64,000 bases of DNA from Anaerocolumna sp. MB42-C2 (GTDB lineage: Bacteria > Bacillota > Clostridia > Lachnospirales > Lachnospiraceae). The notes under the pieces are model-generated. The model had not been told where the DNA came from, searched no databases, and saw only the letters and a list, made by a program, of their open reading frames with translations. The stretch is taken from the NCBI RefSeq assembly GCF_030913705.1, contig NZ_CP133190.1:4365501-4429500 (forward strand), given 5' to 3'. The stretch's first letter is position 1. Each line of letters begins with the position of its first letter. The translations under genes were made by a program, and so were the position numbers. This document shows, piece by piece, positions 7,781 to 16,673 of this stretch.

Positions 7781-10700
7781 ATGAGAGAAGCAGGAATATT
7801 AATGCCTGTTGCTTCCATGCCCTCCGATTATGGGGTCGGAGATTTTGGGAAGTACAGCTATCAGTTTATTGATATTTTAAAGAAAAGTAATATTAGAATA
7901 TGGCAGATTTTGCCTTTAAATCCATTAGGATATGGGGAATCACCTTATCAGCCCTATTCTTCCTTTGCCGGAGATGAATTATATATTGACTTAGTCAGAT
8001 TATATGAAGAAGGTCTTTTAGAAGAGATACCGCCAGTTTTCCGTAAGGGAAGCATTAGAATCAGCTACCAGGAAGTGAGATGTTATAAAGAAAAATATTT
8101 AAAAGCTGCATTTTTAAACTTCGTTCCGGATCAGGAATATGAAGAATTCGTAAGTCAGGAATGGGTTTATCTATATGGGGTTTATCTTACCTTTAAGAAA
8201 AAAAATCAAATGAAATGCTGGAATGAGTGGCAGGAAGATCATAAAAACTGGATAAAGGATCGTATTTTTGATGAAAGTATCTATGAAGAAGATATCCGAT
8301 ATGAAATGTTTCTTCAGTATGAGTTTTACCGTCAGTGGATTGCATTAAAACAATATGCCAATGATCTGGGTATTAAAATTATGGGGGATATACCTTTTTA
8401 TGTTGGAATCGATTCATTGGATGTGTGGGGAGATCAGGAAGATTTCTTATTAGATAAGGATGGCCACCCGGTTTTTATTGCCGGAGTGCCGCCGGATTAT
8501 TTCAGCCGTACCGGTCAGAGATGGGGGAACCCTATCTACAACTGGGAGTACATGAAAGAAAACGGATTTCTTTTTTGGCTAAACCGTATCGGGTATAATG
8601 CTAAACTATTTGATATTGTACGTATTGATCATTTTAGAGCTTTTGATACTTACTGGAAGATCCCTGTTTCCTGTGAGACAGCGATTGAGGGAGAATGGAT
8701 AGAAGCTCCCGGTTATGAATTATTTGAGCTGCTCTTTGAAATCTATCCGGATATTAATATCGTAGCGGAAGATCTTGGGAATATGAGACCGGAGGTATAT
8801 AAATTAAGGGATTATTATAGGTTAAAGGGAATGAAAATCATACAATTTACCTTTGATCCGCTAGAGGGGAATAACAACTTCGTGGATAGGGAAAATATGA
8901 TAGTTTACACCGGAACCCATGACAATGAAACCATACTGGGATGGTTCGAAAACCAACCAGGACAGGTACAGAATGAGACAGACCTGGAATTGTATTCCTT
9001 AGGATATGATACCGGTTCCATTTCCCACAGATTTATTCGTTATACTCTGGATAATGTCGCCGATATGGCTATCATACCTGTTCAGGATATTCTGGAATTA
9101 GGTAATGAAGGTCGGCTTAATACACCCGGTACCTTAGGAGCCCCTAACTGGGTATGGAAATTAGACAGTTTGGAGAAATTAAACAGACAGGCAGAATTTC
9201 TTAAAGAGGTTGTAAATGACAGCGGACGTGCCGGTGAAAACGGTAAAGTAAGTATAAGAACCAAAAATCCAGAAAGAATTCTAAAGAAACTTCTGGAACA
9301 ACAGTATGGTAAAACCATAGAACAGTGTACGAAGAAGCAATTACTTTACGGATTATTAGGAATGGTGAAACGGCTTGCGGTAAGCAGGGAGGTAACTGGA
9401 GATAAAAGGAAACTATATTATATATCAGCAGAATTTTTAATCGGTAAGCTGTTATCCAATAACCTGATTAATTTAGGAATATACGAAGATATGAAAGAAT
9501 TACTGGCTTCTCACGGGCAGAGTTTGTCCGAGATAGAGGAAGCAGAACCGGAACCATCTTTAGGTAATGGAGGCCTTGGACGTTTGGCAGCCTGTTTTTT
9601 AGATTCCATTGCAAGCCTTGGTCTGGCCGGCGATGGGATAGGACTGAATTATCATTTTGGGTTATTCAAACAACTGTTTGAGGATAATCTTCAAAAAGAA
9701 GAGAAAAATCCCTGGATAGAGAAAACCAGCTGGCTGACGAAAAAGAATACTGCCTATGAAGTAGAATTCGGCGGATTTAAAGTAAAGTCCATCCTTTATG
9801 ATATTGATGTGATAGGGTATCAGAATCGAACCAATAAGCTTCATTTATTTGACACGGAACTGGTGGATGAAAAACTGGTAGTGGAGGGGATTGATTTTGA
9901 TAAAGAGGATATTAAACGAAATCTTACTCTTTTCTTATATCCGGATGACAGTGATGAAGCAGGGCAGCAGCTGCGTATTTACCAGCAGTATTTTATGGTA
10001 AGCTGCGGAGCACAGTACATTTTGGAAGAATCAAAAAGAAGGGGAAGCAATCTACACGATTTATATGAATATGCGGTAATACAGATCAATGATACCCACC
10101 CTAGTATGGTAATTCCGGAACTGATCCGGTTACTGACGACACAGGGAATTAACTTGGATGAAGCGATAGAAATCGTATCCAAAACCTGTGCTTATACAAA
10201 CCATACCATTCTTGCTGAAGCTCTGGAAAAATGGCCGATTGATTATTTAAAGAAAGTAGTTCCCCAGCTGGTGCCGATTATTGAAGTACTGGATAACAGG
10301 GTAAGACGAAAATTCGACGATGAAGATGTTGTTATAATAGATAAGCAGGACAGGGTGCATATGGCTTCCATGGATATTCACTATGGTTTCAGTGTAAACG
10401 GAGTAGCCGCATTGCATACGGAGATTTTAAAATCCTCTGAATTAAATCAATTTTATAAAATTTATCCTGAGAAATTCAACAATAAGACCAATGGTATTAC
10501 ATTCAGGCGTTGGTTGTTACACTGCAATCATGACCTTACCTCCTATATTGAAAATCTGATCGGGAATGGCTTTCATAAGGATGCCATGGAATTAGAGAAA
10601 CTGATGAAATTTAAAGAAGAGGAATCAGTCCTTAACAAACTTCTGGAGATCAAATTCAATAACAAGTTAAAGTTAAAATCATGGTTTAAAATAAATCAGG

Positions 10701-11539
10701 GAATTGATATAGATGAAAATTCTATTTTTGATATCCAGATCAAACGTCTTCATGAATATAAACGCCAGCAGATGAATGCACTTTATGTTATTTATAAATA
10801 CCATGAAATTAAAAAGGGAAAACTTCCGGTACGACCAATTACGGTTATCTTTGGTGCGAAAGCTGCTCCTGCTTATGTTATTGCAAAAGACATCATTCAT
10901 TTGATTCTTTGCCTGCAGGAGTTAATCAACAATGATAAAGAAGCGAGCCCTTACCTTAAGGTCGTGATGGTGGAAGATTATAATGTTTCGAAAGCGGAAA
11001 TGCTGATACCGGCTTGCGATATTTCGGAGCAGATTTCCTTAGCTTCAAAGGAAGCCAGCGGTACCGGCAATATGAAATTTATGTTAAACGGAGCCGTAAC
11101 CCTGGGGACATTAGATGGAGCCAATGTTGAAATCAGCGAGTTAGTCGGAGAGGATAATATCTATCTGTTCGGAGAAACCAGTAATCAGGTTATCGAGCAT
11201 TATGAAAAAGCAGATTATATCGCCGGAGAATATTACCGGAAAGATGAAGATATTAAAAATGCTCTGGATTTTATTATCAGCGATCAGATGTTATCCATTG
11301 GCAATGAAGAAAATCTTGTAAGACTGTATAAGGAAATTCTGAATAAAGATTGGTTTATGTCCTTGCTTGATTTTAGAGATTATGTGAGAGTAAGAGAGAT
11401 GGCCTATAACGGTTATGAAAACCGTTTAGCCTGGGCATATAAAATGTTGGTTAATATCAGCAAAGCCGGTTATTTCTCTTCCGACCGTACCATTGCCCAG
11501 TATAACAAAGATATATGGAAACTAAACGAGGAAGAATAA
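7781..11539 (+). CDS. malQ-glgP: 4-alpha-glucanotransferase / alpha-glucan phosphorylase fusion
   Basis: One uninterrupted 1252-residue frame joins two complete enzymes. Residues ~1-490 are a GH77 amylomaltase: SPYQPYSSFA near the start, catalytic Asp283 in VRIDHFRA, Glu330 in VAEDLGN and Asp381 in GTHDNE. Residues ~505-1252 are a GT35 phosphorylase of normal length: EPEPSLGNGGLGRLAACF, HEYKRQ and the pyridoxal-phosphate lysine Lys1099 in GTGNMKF. MalQ disproportionates short maltodextrins into longer chains; the phosphorylase removes glucose as glucose-1-phosphate. No signal peptide, so cytoplasmic. Fusion would hand product from one active site to the other. A LacI operator (7417) and a structured leader precede it. 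No stop or frameshift is seen at the junction. Confidence 0.93.
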   Translation: MREAGILMPVASMPSDYGVGDFGKYSYQFIDILKKSNIRIWQILPLNPLGYGESPYQPYSSFAGDELYIDLVRLYEEGLLEEIPPVFRKGSIRISYQEVRCYKEKYLKAAFLNFVPDQEYEEFVSQEWVYLYGVYLTFKKKNQMKCWNEWQEDHKNWIKDRIFDESIYEEDIRYEMFLQYEFYRQWIALKQYANDLGIKIMGDIPFYVGIDSLDVWGDQEDFLLDKDGHPVFIAGVPPDYFSRTGQRWGNPIYNWEYMKENGFLFWLNRIGYNAKLFDIVRIDHFRAFDTYWKIPVSCETAIEGEWIEAPGYELFELLFEIYPDINIVAEDLGNMRPEVYKLRDYYRLKGMKIIQFTFDPLEGNNNFVDRENMIVYTGTHDNETILGWFENQPGQVQNETDLELYSLGYDTGSISHRFIRYTLDNVADMAIIPVQDILELGNEGRLNTPGTLGAPNWVWKLDSLEKLNRQAEFLKEVVNDSGRAGENGKVSIRTKNPERILKKLLEQQYGKTIEQCTKKQLLYGLLGMVKRLAVSREVTGDKRKLYYISAEFLIGKLLSNNLINLGIYEDMKELLASHGQSLSEIEEAEPEPSLGNGGLGRLAACFLDSIASLGLAGDGIGLNYHFGLFKQLFEDNLQKEEKNPWIEKTSWLTKKNTAYEVEFGGFKVKSILYDIDVIGYQNRTNKLHLFDTELVDEKLVVEGIDFDKEDIKRNLTLFLYPDDSDEAGQQLRIYQQYFMVSCGAQYILEESKRRGSNLHDLYEYAVIQINDTHPSMVIPELIRLLTTQGINLDEAIEIVSKTCAYTNHTILAEALEKWPIDYLKKVVPQLVPIIEVLDNRVRRKFDDEDVVIIDKQDRVHMASMDIHYGFSVNGVAALHTEILKSSELNQFYKIYPEKFNNKTNGITFRRWLLHCNHDLTSYIENLIGNGFHKDAMELEKLMKFKEEESVLNKLLEIKFNNKLKLKSWFKINQGIDIDENSIFDIQIKRLHEYKRQQMNALYVIYKYHEIKKGKLPVRPITVIFGAKAAPAYVIAKDIIHLILCLQELINNDKEASPYLKVVMVEDYNVSKAEMLIPACDISEQISLASKEASGTGNMKFMLNGAVTLGTLDGANVEISELVGEDNIYLFGETSNQVIEHYEKADYIAGEYYRKDEDIKNALDFIISDQMLSIGNEENLVRLYKEILNKDWFMSLLDFRDYVRVREMAYNGYENRLAWAYKMLVNISKAGYFSSDRTIAQYNKDIWKLNEEE

Positions 11540-11591
11540 TATAGAGGCCGGTAATATATTCTGAACGGAACAAATAAAAAGAAAAGAGGGG

Positions 11592-11625
11592 GTGTCTTAA
11601 ATGTCAGAATATGAGTTTAAGGCAC
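11592..11625 (+). other. RNA stem at the start of a tiny ORF
   Basis: GTGTCTTAAA (11592-11601) can pair over ten positions, with two G-U pairs, with TTTAAGGCAC (11616-11625). The left arm begins inside the RBS-like AGAGGGGGTG and includes the A of the ATG at 11601, so the stem would hide the start of the small frame below. Confidence 0.4.
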
Positions 11626-11669
11626 TTTCGCTATTCTTACCAGCTAAGTGCAAGACTGGAAACACATAA
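11601..11669 (+). CDS. Possible 22-residue peptide
   Basis: ATG with a very strong upstream AGAGGGGGTG, encoding 22 residues that begin MSEYEFKALS and end before TAA at 11667. It lies between the MalQ-GlgP gene and the histidine kinase gene. No family is recognised. It could be a leader peptide for the kinase operon or a chance frame inside a structured leader. Confidence 0.3.
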   Translation: MSEYEFKALSLFLPAKCKTGNT

Positions 11670-11752
11670 TAGTTGTTTTTCGTATCAAATTATGGGATAA
11701 TCGATTGAATAAATGCACAATACGCTAAAACAGAGAATGGTGAAATAGCAAG

Positions 11753-13510
11753 ATGAAAAGGATTAGATGGAAACGAAAAAGGTTGTCGTCCATAAGGCAG
11801 CGATTAGTAGCGATAATATTAATGGTTACCATTGTGAGTCTGCTTTCTCTCGTGATTGTATCCTATGCCGCGCTTCATTCGATGGAAAAAAACAAAACCG
11901 AAGCAGCCTTAAAAATGTCTTTAAAACAAATGACAGAACATATGGACGAAGCATATTACAGTATGGTACGGATTACACAGCAGATGAAAGAAAGTGGATT
12001 TATAGGTGGCTTGTTAGTAGACTATATGTCCCAGAAGAATGCTTTTTATATTTATAAGACAAAAAGAAAGTTATCGGATGAGTTGATTAATGTGAGTTTT
12101 CCTAACTCCTCTGTTAATTTTGCCGGTTATTATGATCCTTTAAACGGTAATTGTCTATTTGATGAAAATTTAATGATTCCCGGTTATGATCTTTTTGATG
12201 CTCCGGAACTGGTAACGGCAGCCGGAGACAACTTACGGGGATTATCCGAATCAAAAACAAAAAAGAGTAATGGCATGGTTATCTCTATGCTTGGACAGGA
12301 TAATTTTCAAAACAGGCAATTATATACATATGTTGAAATGAATGTTAACATAGATGAATATCTGGAGCAAAATTCTGATTTAACAAATAACGATATCGTT
12401 CCCATTGATTTGCTGCAGCTAGATACAACACAAAAAATCAGGTACAGCAGCAATAATGATTTTAAGCCCGGTGAGATTTTTAATTTGGATAGTTTTGATT
12501 CTGAAAAAATGTATTCCGGGATGAAAAACGGATATTTTATTGTTGCAAAAAGAAGTGAAATAGGATATATTAATGTTTTTGCAGTACAGGAGAAATTTTA
12601 TAGAAAAGAAATTTATCAATGGAAAAATCGGATATTTTTGATACTCTTTATATCAATTATTATGCTTTATCTCTCAGTTTTAATGATCTATCGGTTAATC
12701 TATAGGCCTTTGCAGCTATTTGGGCAGGAGATTGAGCAGGCAGGGCAAGGAAATCTGGAAGAGGCGGACTATGAGCTTGGTATTATAGAGTTTGATCAAC
12801 TGCTAAAACAGTTCAGTAATATGAAAGGGCAGATAAGGCAGCTTTTGACAGATGTAGAGGAAGAAGAAAAAAAGCGCAGTAAAACCGAAGTTGAGAAACT
12901 TATGTATAAAATCAATCCGCATTTCCTGCTGAATACCTTAAATTCAGTGCATTGGATGGCGCAGATAAATAAACAAAAGGATATAGGAGATTTTTTATCA
13001 AGTCTTATATTTTTATTATCTTATAATTTGGGCAAACAGGACCGAATTGCTACATTTCGTACTGAACTGGAATTCTTAAGAAAATATATCAAACTTCAGA
13101 GGATGCGGTATGATTTTGAAGTGGATTTACAGGTAGAAGAAGGAGATTATCTGGATCAGCCGACGATAAGGCTTTTATTACAGCCTCTGGTAGAAAATGC
13201 ATTAAGGCATGGTCTTGGAGAAACCGGTAAAATATTTTTATATTTATTTAAGGATGTTAAAAGAGGGTATATTGTAATAACGATTAAGGACAATGGGAAA
13301 GGTCTGAACGTAGAACAATTGGAAAGATTAAACCGGCCGTTCCAGTATAAATCAGATGGAAGTGTGGAAAATGACGGAGTTGGATTACGTTATGTCAGAT
13401 CCATGCTGGAATCTTTTTATGAGGGGCGTGCATTTCTTACAATTAACAGTGAACTCGGTAAAGGTACAAAAGTGACTTTATTATTACCATTGGAGGGAAA
13501 CTATGATTAA
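11753..13510 (+). CDS. YesM-type sensor histidine kinase
   Basis: 585 residues. Membrane helix ~17-38, extracytoplasmic sensor region ~40-290, second helix ~292-312, HAMP-like linker, then the His_kinase/HATPase pair: phospho-acceptor His390 in INPHFLLNTLNSVHWM, N box VENALRHGLGE, and G boxes DNGKGL and GVGLRYV. Such kinases sense extracellular sugars or sugar-bound binding proteins and phosphorylate YesN-type regulators. It overlaps its partner at 13503 by 8 bp. The RBS is weak (GGTGA). The target is presumably the importer operon at 14838. Confidence 0.9.
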   Translation: MKRIRWKRKRLSSIRQRLVAIILMVTIVSLLSLVIVSYAALHSMEKNKTEAALKMSLKQMTEHMDEAYYSMVRITQQMKESGFIGGLLVDYMSQKNAFYIYKTKRKLSDELINVSFPNSSVNFAGYYDPLNGNCLFDENLMIPGYDLFDAPELVTAAGDNLRGLSESKTKKSNGMVISMLGQDNFQNRQLYTYVEMNVNIDEYLEQNSDLTNNDIVPIDLLQLDTTQKIRYSSNNDFKPGEIFNLDSFDSEKMYSGMKNGYFIVAKRSEIGYINVFAVQEKFYRKEIYQWKNRIFLILFISIIMLYLSVLMIYRLIYRPLQLFGQEIEQAGQGNLEEADYELGIIEFDQLLKQFSNMKGQIRQLLTDVEEEEKKRSKTEVEKLMYKINPHFLLNTLNSVHWMAQINKQKDIGDFLSSLIFLLSYNLGKQDRIATFRTELEFLRKYIKLQRMRYDFEVDLQVEEGDYLDQPTIRLLLQPLVENALRHGLGETGKIFLYLFKDVKRGYIVITIKDNGKGLNVEQLERLNRPFQYKSDGSVENDGVGLRYVRSMLESFYEGRAFLTINSELGKGTKVTLLLPLEGNYD

Positions 13511-14525
13511 GGTCTTAATTGTGGATGATGATAAATTGGCAAGAAAAGGTATTATTTCTATAATGCCCTGGGATAAATATGATATGAAAATTATTGGAGA
13601 TGTTCAAAACGGAAGGGCAGCATTGGAATTTCTTAAGGATCAGGAAGCAGATATCATGTTTGTCGATATTGACATGCCGGAACTTGGTGGTATTGAGTTG
13701 ATGGAGGAATGCCGTAAAAATTTCCCTAATGTACAGTTTGTAGTTTTAACATTTTATGAAGAATTTTCTTATGCGCAAGCTGCTATCCGGTATGGAGTTT
13801 TAGATTACATTTCTAAGGTTCAGATGGAAAAGGAAGATGGAGAATCTATACTTAAACGTGTTTTTAGCAATTATAAGCAACGGAATAATACATCTTCTAA
13901 ATATACGGATACTCATATGACGCAGGATGAATGGGATGTTCTGAAAAAAGAATGGCAGAATTTTTATTGGCTTTATGATACAGCTCAATTTGAAATACTT
14001 ATAAATAAAACAAAACAGTTAAAACCGGATAATAGAAAATTAGAACGTCTATTTTTAAAATGTATACAATCCACTGATAACAGTTTCGGAAGAGAAGAGA
14101 CTGCGATGCCGTTTTTAACGGAAATTGATTTGATCCTGGATTGGCTTAAGGAATGGAGATATGCATTATATGAATGGGCTTTACAAAGAAGTAAGAATGT
14201 AGGAATGCAAATCTGTATTATGAGAGCGATAAACTATCTAAAGATACATCTCACTGAAAATTTGAAAGCGGAAGAAGTAGCAGATGAAATAGGTATGAGT
14301 CGTAGTTACTTTAGTATAAATTTTAAGAAATTTACGGGAAAAACATTTCATGAATATGTGAAAGGAGAACGAATGGCTGTGGCTGCCGGGCTGTTAACTA
14401 AAACTGATAAGAAAGTTATAGATATCGCAAAAGAATCAGGTTTTGATGATATTAATTATTTCAATCGTGTTTTTCATGAAGTTATGAAAAGTTCTCCTAC
14501 GGATTTTCGGAAAAATTTAATATAG
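13503..14525 (+). CDS. YesN-type response regulator with AraC output domain
   Basis: 340 residues, short for the YesN group (commonly 500 or more; the other one here, at 50905, is 532). Receiver domain ~1-120 with acidic pocket Asp8-Asp10, phospho-acceptor Asp55 (FVDIDMP) and a conserved Lys in DYISKVQ. The usual long middle region is mostly missing. AraC double-HTH domain ~240-340 (AEEVADEIGMSRSYFSINFK). Partner of the kinase at 11753. Followed by a strong terminator. Confidence 0.9.
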   Translation: MIKVLIVDDDKLARKGIISIMPWDKYDMKIIGDVQNGRAALEFLKDQEADIMFVDIDMPELGGIELMEECRKNFPNVQFVVLTFYEEFSYAQAAIRYGVLDYISKVQMEKEDGESILKRVFSNYKQRNNTSSKYTDTHMTQDEWDVLKKEWQNFYWLYDTAQFEILINKTKQLKPDNRKLERLFLKCIQSTDNSFGREETAMPFLTEIDLILDWLKEWRYALYEWALQRSKNVGMQICIMRAINYLKIHLTENLKAEEVADEIGMSRSYFSINFKKFTGKTFHEYVKGERMAVAAGLLTKTDKKVIDIAKESGFDDINYFNRVFHEVMKSSPTDFRKNLI

Positions 14526-14546
14526 CAGGTATAAACTTAGTGGAAT

Positions 14547-14590
14547 AAGCCGGAGATTTAGTTCATATAGACTAAACTCCGGCTTTTTTA
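14547..14590 (+). terminator. Rho-independent terminator after the two-component operon
   Basis: Arms AAGCCGGAG (14547-14555) and CTCCGGCTT (14577-14585), further paired inside by TTTAGT/ACTAAA, then a T-run. Confidence 0.9.
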
Positions 14591-14600
14591 TTACATAGTA

Positions 14601-14634
14601 AAGTTCTCGGAACTTACCTATGCAATAAAAAGCC
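14601..14634 (+). repeat. Copy 1 of a 34-nt terminator-associated motif
   Basis: Begins AAGTTCTCGGAACTT and ends AATAAAAAGCC. It starts 10 nt after the terminator. A second copy at 60146-60179 matches 29 of 34 positions, and a more diverged third copy lies at 34886-34919 just after another terminator. Confidence 0.6.
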
Positions 14635-14837
14635 TGAAAAATGTTTACTAAAGATAAAACAATTTTTACAACTCTTATAAGAAAACATGTTAATGTTAGG
14701 TGAAGGTATAACATTAGACCATAGATAAGAAAAAGCGAATTTGGTACTATTTTAACAGACGTGTTGAGGATTAAAAGTAAGGATTCATGGTCGTGTAAGC
14801 GCTTGAATGGAATCAGAAAAATGGGAGGATAACGTTT
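14635..14837 (+). promoter_or_regulatory. Control region of the second importer operon
   Basis: No gene. Contains an inverted repeat TAATGTTA / TAACATTA at 14691-14698 and 14709-14716, a possible response-regulator site, and a TACTAT -10-like box at 14743-14748 without a good -35, as expected for an activator-dependent promoter. The RBS GGGAGG lies just before 14838. Confidence 0.45.
14794..14807. promoter_or_regulatory. cre-like or LacI-type palindrome
   Basis: TGTAAGCGCTTGAA has the AAGCGCTT core of catabolite-responsive elements but departs from the cre consensus at two 3' positions. It lies about 30 nt before the permease start, where a bound CcpA-type protein could act as a roadblock. 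Confidence 0.4.
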
Positions 14838-15728
14838 ATGTTCAATAAAAAGTTTCTGAAGCAATATTATATCATGCTGATACCGGGATTTATCTGGCTT
14901 ATCTTATTCAGTATTGTGCCGATGTTCGGAGTTGCAATGGCTTTTCAGAATTTTAATCCTGTGGATGGGATTTTAAAATCAGAATTTGTGGGACTGGATA
15001 ATTTTAAGTATATGTTCCAGATGAGTGATACCAGGCAGGTATTTATAAATACGATTATTATCGCTGTTGGAAAACTAATAGGAAATTTAATTGTTCCTCT
15101 GATTTTCGCTTTATTATTAAATGAATTATGTATTAAAAAGTTATTCCGCCCGATTCAGACCATAGTGTATCTCCCATATTTTCTTTCTTGGGTAATACTG
15201 GCTAAAATTATTTTGAATATTTTTGGATATACAGGACCAATTAATAATTTCTTGCAGTATTTGGGGGTGGATTCCATAAATTTCTTTGGACGTGCGGATT
15301 TATTCCGCCCGCTGGTTATCGGCACCGACATATGGAAAGGTTTTGGATATAATGCAGTCATTTATTTAGCTGCGTTACTTGGTATTGATCCTACTTTATA
15401 TGAGGCAGCGGCAGTTGACGGATCGGGTAGATTTTCTCGTTTATGGCATATTACCTTGCCAGGAATCAAAACAACCATTGCACTGCTTGCAATCTTGTCA
15501 CTGGGCAATGTATTACATGCGGGATTTGAGCAAATATTTAATCTTTATAATCCGTTGGTCTATTCCACTGGTGATATTTTGGATACCTGGGTATATCGTG
15601 CCGGACTGGTAAATCTTCAATTCAGCCTTGCAACAGCAGTAGGTCTATTGAAATCTGTTGTGAGTTTGATTCTTATAACACTTGGTTACTGGCTGGCAGA
15701 CAAATTTGCTGGTTATAAGATATTTTAA
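14838..15728 (+). CDS. ABC sugar importer permease, LplB-type
   Basis: 296 residues, six predicted membrane helices, N-terminal YYIMLIPGFIWLILFSIVP, EAA loop EAAAVDGSGRFSRLWHITLP. First gene of a permease-permease-binding-protein operon (14838-18413) lying directly after the YesM/YesN pair that probably activates it. Its partner is 15745. No ATPase in the operon. Confidence 0.88.
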   Translation: MFNKKFLKQYYIMLIPGFIWLILFSIVPMFGVAMAFQNFNPVDGILKSEFVGLDNFKYMFQMSDTRQVFINTIIIAVGKLIGNLIVPLIFALLLNELCIKKLFRPIQTIVYLPYFLSWVILAKIILNIFGYTGPINNFLQYLGVDSINFFGRADLFRPLVIGTDIWKGFGYNAVIYLAALLGIDPTLYEAAAVDGSGRFSRLWHITLPGIKTTIALLAILSLGNVLHAGFEQIFNLYNPLVYSTGDILDTWVYRAGLVNLQFSLATAVGLLKSVVSLILITLGYWLADKFAGYKIF

Positions 15729-15744
15729 TAAAGGAGGCGGCAAA

Positions 15745-16629
15745 ATGATTGAAAATAGATCAATAGGATCAAAGATATTTGATATATGTAATGTAATTAT
15801 TCTCATTGTAATAACTTTAGCATGCCTGATCCCTTTATGGTACATATTAATGGTATCTTTAAGCAGCAAGGAAGCAGTCAATGCAGGTCAGGTTACATTT
15901 TGGCCCGTTGGTTTCAATTTACTATCTTATCAGAAGATATTGGGAGAAGCAGCTTTTTTAAAATCTTTTCTGGTTTCCATACAAAGAGTTATATTAGGGG
16001 GAATTTTGGGGGTAGGGTGTACGCTTATGGTGGCTTACCCGCTTTCCAGAACAGAAAGGCAGTTTCCGAAGCGTAACATATTCATGTGGACTTTAATATT
16101 TTGTATGCTTTTTAATGGAGGAACCATCCCTTGGTATATGACCATGCGGAACTATCATTTGATTGATAATATATGGGGGCTTGTGTTATCAGGAAGTCTC
16201 CCGGTATTTAACGTAATTATGGCAATGAATTTCTTTCGAAATCTTCCATCTGAATTGGAAGAAGCAGCTTATGTAGACGGAGCCGGACCCTGGATTTCTT
16301 TTATAAAGGTTAATATACCTCTTGCAAAACCAATGATTGCGACGATATCGTTATTAACGATAGTCAGTCATTGGAACGATTTCTTTCAGGGACTGGTATT
16401 GAATACGAAACAAAGCAATTATCCGTTACAGACCTATATCCAGCAGATGGTTGTCTCTCAGGATTATTCTTCTATGTCAGTAGAACAGATAAAAAAGGTA
16501 ATTCAACTGAATAATCAATCTTTAGATGCGGCAAAAATATTCATAGCCATGGTTCCCATCTTGCTTATCTATCCTTTTCTACAGAAATACTTTGTAAAAG
16601 GTATTACGTTAGGCTCAGTGAAAGGCTGA
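15745..16629 (+). CDS. ABC sugar importer permease, YtcP-type
   Basis: Start placed at ATG 15745 behind AAAGGAGGCGG; an upstream in-frame start at 15682 would overlap the previous permease by 47 bp and has no RBS. 294 residues, six predicted helices, EAA loop EAAYVDGAGPWISFIKVNIP, and the family C-terminus QKYFVKGITLGSVKG. Second membrane subunit with 14838. Confidence 0.88.
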   Translation: MIENRSIGSKIFDICNVIILIVITLACLIPLWYILMVSLSSKEAVNAGQVTFWPVGFNLLSYQKILGEAAFLKSFLVSIQRVILGGILGVGCTLMVAYPLSRTERQFPKRNIFMWTLIFCMLFNGGTIPWYMTMRNYHLIDNIWGLVLSGSLPVFNVIMAMNFFRNLPSELEEAAYVDGAGPWISFIKVNIPLAKPMIATISLLTIVSHWNDFFQGLVLNTKQSNYPLQTYIQQMVVSQDYSSMSVEQIKKVIQLNNQSLDAAKIFIAMVPILLIYPFLQKYFVKGITLGSVKG

Positions 16630-16673
16630 GTCTTATGCAATATAAATAATTTAATGATAAAGGAGGAAGTCAA

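Noticed and set aside
7557..7784. 75-codon frame overlapping the MalQ-GlgP start by ATGA
   Set aside because: The overlap looks like translational coupling, but the sequence is basic and cysteine-rich without a family, no RBS precedes the ATG, and the region matches the 43.2-kb leader at RNA level with a frame-breaking indel.
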